Of a stretch of DNA of 5,820 bases, positions 5,214 to 5,820 are shown one piece after another (within the stretch, counting starts at the first letter, position 1; every line of letters starts with the position of its first letter). The notes under the pieces are model-generated. The model was not told the DNA's origin, did no database searches, and worked only from the letters and a program-made list of their open reading frames with translations. This DNA comes from Actinomycetota bacterium (GTDB lineage: Bacteria; Actinomycetota; Acidimicrobiia; IMCC26256; PALSA-610). A program made the translations under genes and the position numbers. The DNA lies in NCBI GenBank assembly GCA_030839105.1, contig JAUZEI010000641.1, forward strand, positions 1-5,820, given 5' to 3'.

Positions 5214-5820
5214 CGCACGTCCGCCAGCTTCATGACCGTGGCTTTCGGTGTCTCCACGTCGCCCTCGGGCAAGAAGAACCGCCAGAACACCATGCCGAAC
5301 CCCTTGCCTTCGGTGTCGATCCAGTTCGGCACACCCGGGTCGGAGTGGGCGAGCACCATGCGGAACGACCCGTCCGGCTCGAGCGTGGTGCTCGCGCGGT
5401 TGCGACTCGCGGCGCGGTGCGCGTAGTCGTACGTCTGGAGGTATCGCGTCCAGAGCGCGACGCTCGCGAACCGGCACTCGGGCCAGCGCCCCGTGATGAC
5501 GAGCGCCTCGTCGGGTGCGAGGAGATACGGCGCCATCGAATACGCGGCGTCGGCCGCCGCGAATGCGAACGTGCCCGGTAGCTCCGGCGGCGGGAAGACG
5601 TTGGGCGTGGTCGAGACCCACGTCGGTTGCACTCGTTCACCGGGCTTGGGCTGGTCGAGCGTACGGGAGCGGACGAACGCGCTGACGCGTCGCCATCCGG
5701 CGGCGACCGACGCATCGTCCCACGGTGCCGGCGGACCCACCGCTGAGCCAACGGGTGCGAGCGTTTCGATTGTCAGCGGCACCAAGCGGTTCACGTCCGC
5801 GGCCGTCGGAGTCGGTTCTT
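5210..5820 (-). CDS. DUF1214-like protein (partial, 5' end outside window)
   Basis: The frame is open from the right edge to TGA at 5212-5210, giving 202 visible residues. A GTG at 5794 could start a 194-residue protein, but no Shine-Dalgarno precedes it and the frame continues upstream through EPTPTAAD without a stop, so this is more likely the C-terminal part of a longer protein. The C-terminal half matches the DUF1214 pattern: RFASVALWTRYLQTYDY, then an Arg/Asn segment, EPDGSFRMVLAHSDPGVPNWID and GFGMVFWRFFLPEG. The domain is beta-rich, often follows a DUF1254 domain, and its biochemical role is unknown. Its stop overlaps the sulfotransferase start by ATGA, so the two are in one operon and probably act in one pathway, which is inference. 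Confidence 0.82.
   Translation of the reverse strand, partial: EPTPTAADVNRLVPLTIETLAPVGSAVGPPAPWDDASVAAGWRRVSAFVRSRTLDQPKPGERVQPTWVSTTPNVFPPPELPGTFAFAAADAAYSMAPYLLAPDEALVITGRWPECRFASVALWTRYLQTYDYAHRAASRNRASTTLEPDGSFRMVLAHSDPGVPNWIDTEGKGFGMVFWRFFLPEGDVETPKATVMKLADVR

Noticed and set aside
5214..5621. N-terminal extension of the sulfotransferase to ATG 5621
   Set aside because: The extension reads the DUF1214-like gene out of frame. The ATGA overlap at 5210-5213 gives the natural start.

Overview
The window is high-GC DNA with strongly GC-biased third codon positions, GTG starts and secreted proteins typical of a high-GC actinobacterium. The best taxonomic hint is a 42-residue repeat of the GYW(L/M)V..DGG(I/V)F.FG.A..YGS type in the first gene. 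From memory such repeats are abundant in exported proteins of Acidimicrobiia, so that class is the likeliest source. This is inference from family knowledge, not a database result.

Layout, left to right. (1) Positions 1-1451, minus strand: a large exported protein running off the left edge. It has a signal peptide, a glycine-rich sandwich-like domain, a Pro hinge and at least four tandem 42-residue repeats. (2) Positions 1452-1627: a short non-coding upstream region with small repeated motifs. (3) Positions 1628-1700, minus strand: a complete tRNA-Lys(UUU) gene. (4) Positions 1846-2769, minus strand: a lipoprotein with a clear lipobox and DUF4397-like sequence. (5) Positions 2770-3074: a 305-bp divergent regulatory region with several dyads, the best being three alternating copies of CAGTGG/CCACTG. 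(6) Positions 3075-4013, plus strand: a GNAT/FemAB-like acyltransferase-type protein. (7) Positions 4014-4037: a short convergent gap with a GC-rich hairpin. (8) Positions 4038-5213, minus strand: a PAPS-dependent sulfotransferase family protein, coupled by an ATGA overlap to (9) a DUF1214-like protein at 5210-5820 that runs off the right edge.

The left half looks like cell-surface functions: an exported repeat protein and a lipoprotein, in separate transcription units around a tRNA gene. The right half has a solitary acyltransferase-like gene with its own probable operator, facing a two-gene unit that is probably metabolic (sulfotransferase plus DUF1214). I see no mobile element, CRISPR array, phage gene or toxin-antitoxin pair. 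No multi-gene system of a clearly new type is visible. The most distinctive items are the sandwich-plus-repeat surface protein and the overlapping dyads before the acyltransferase gene.
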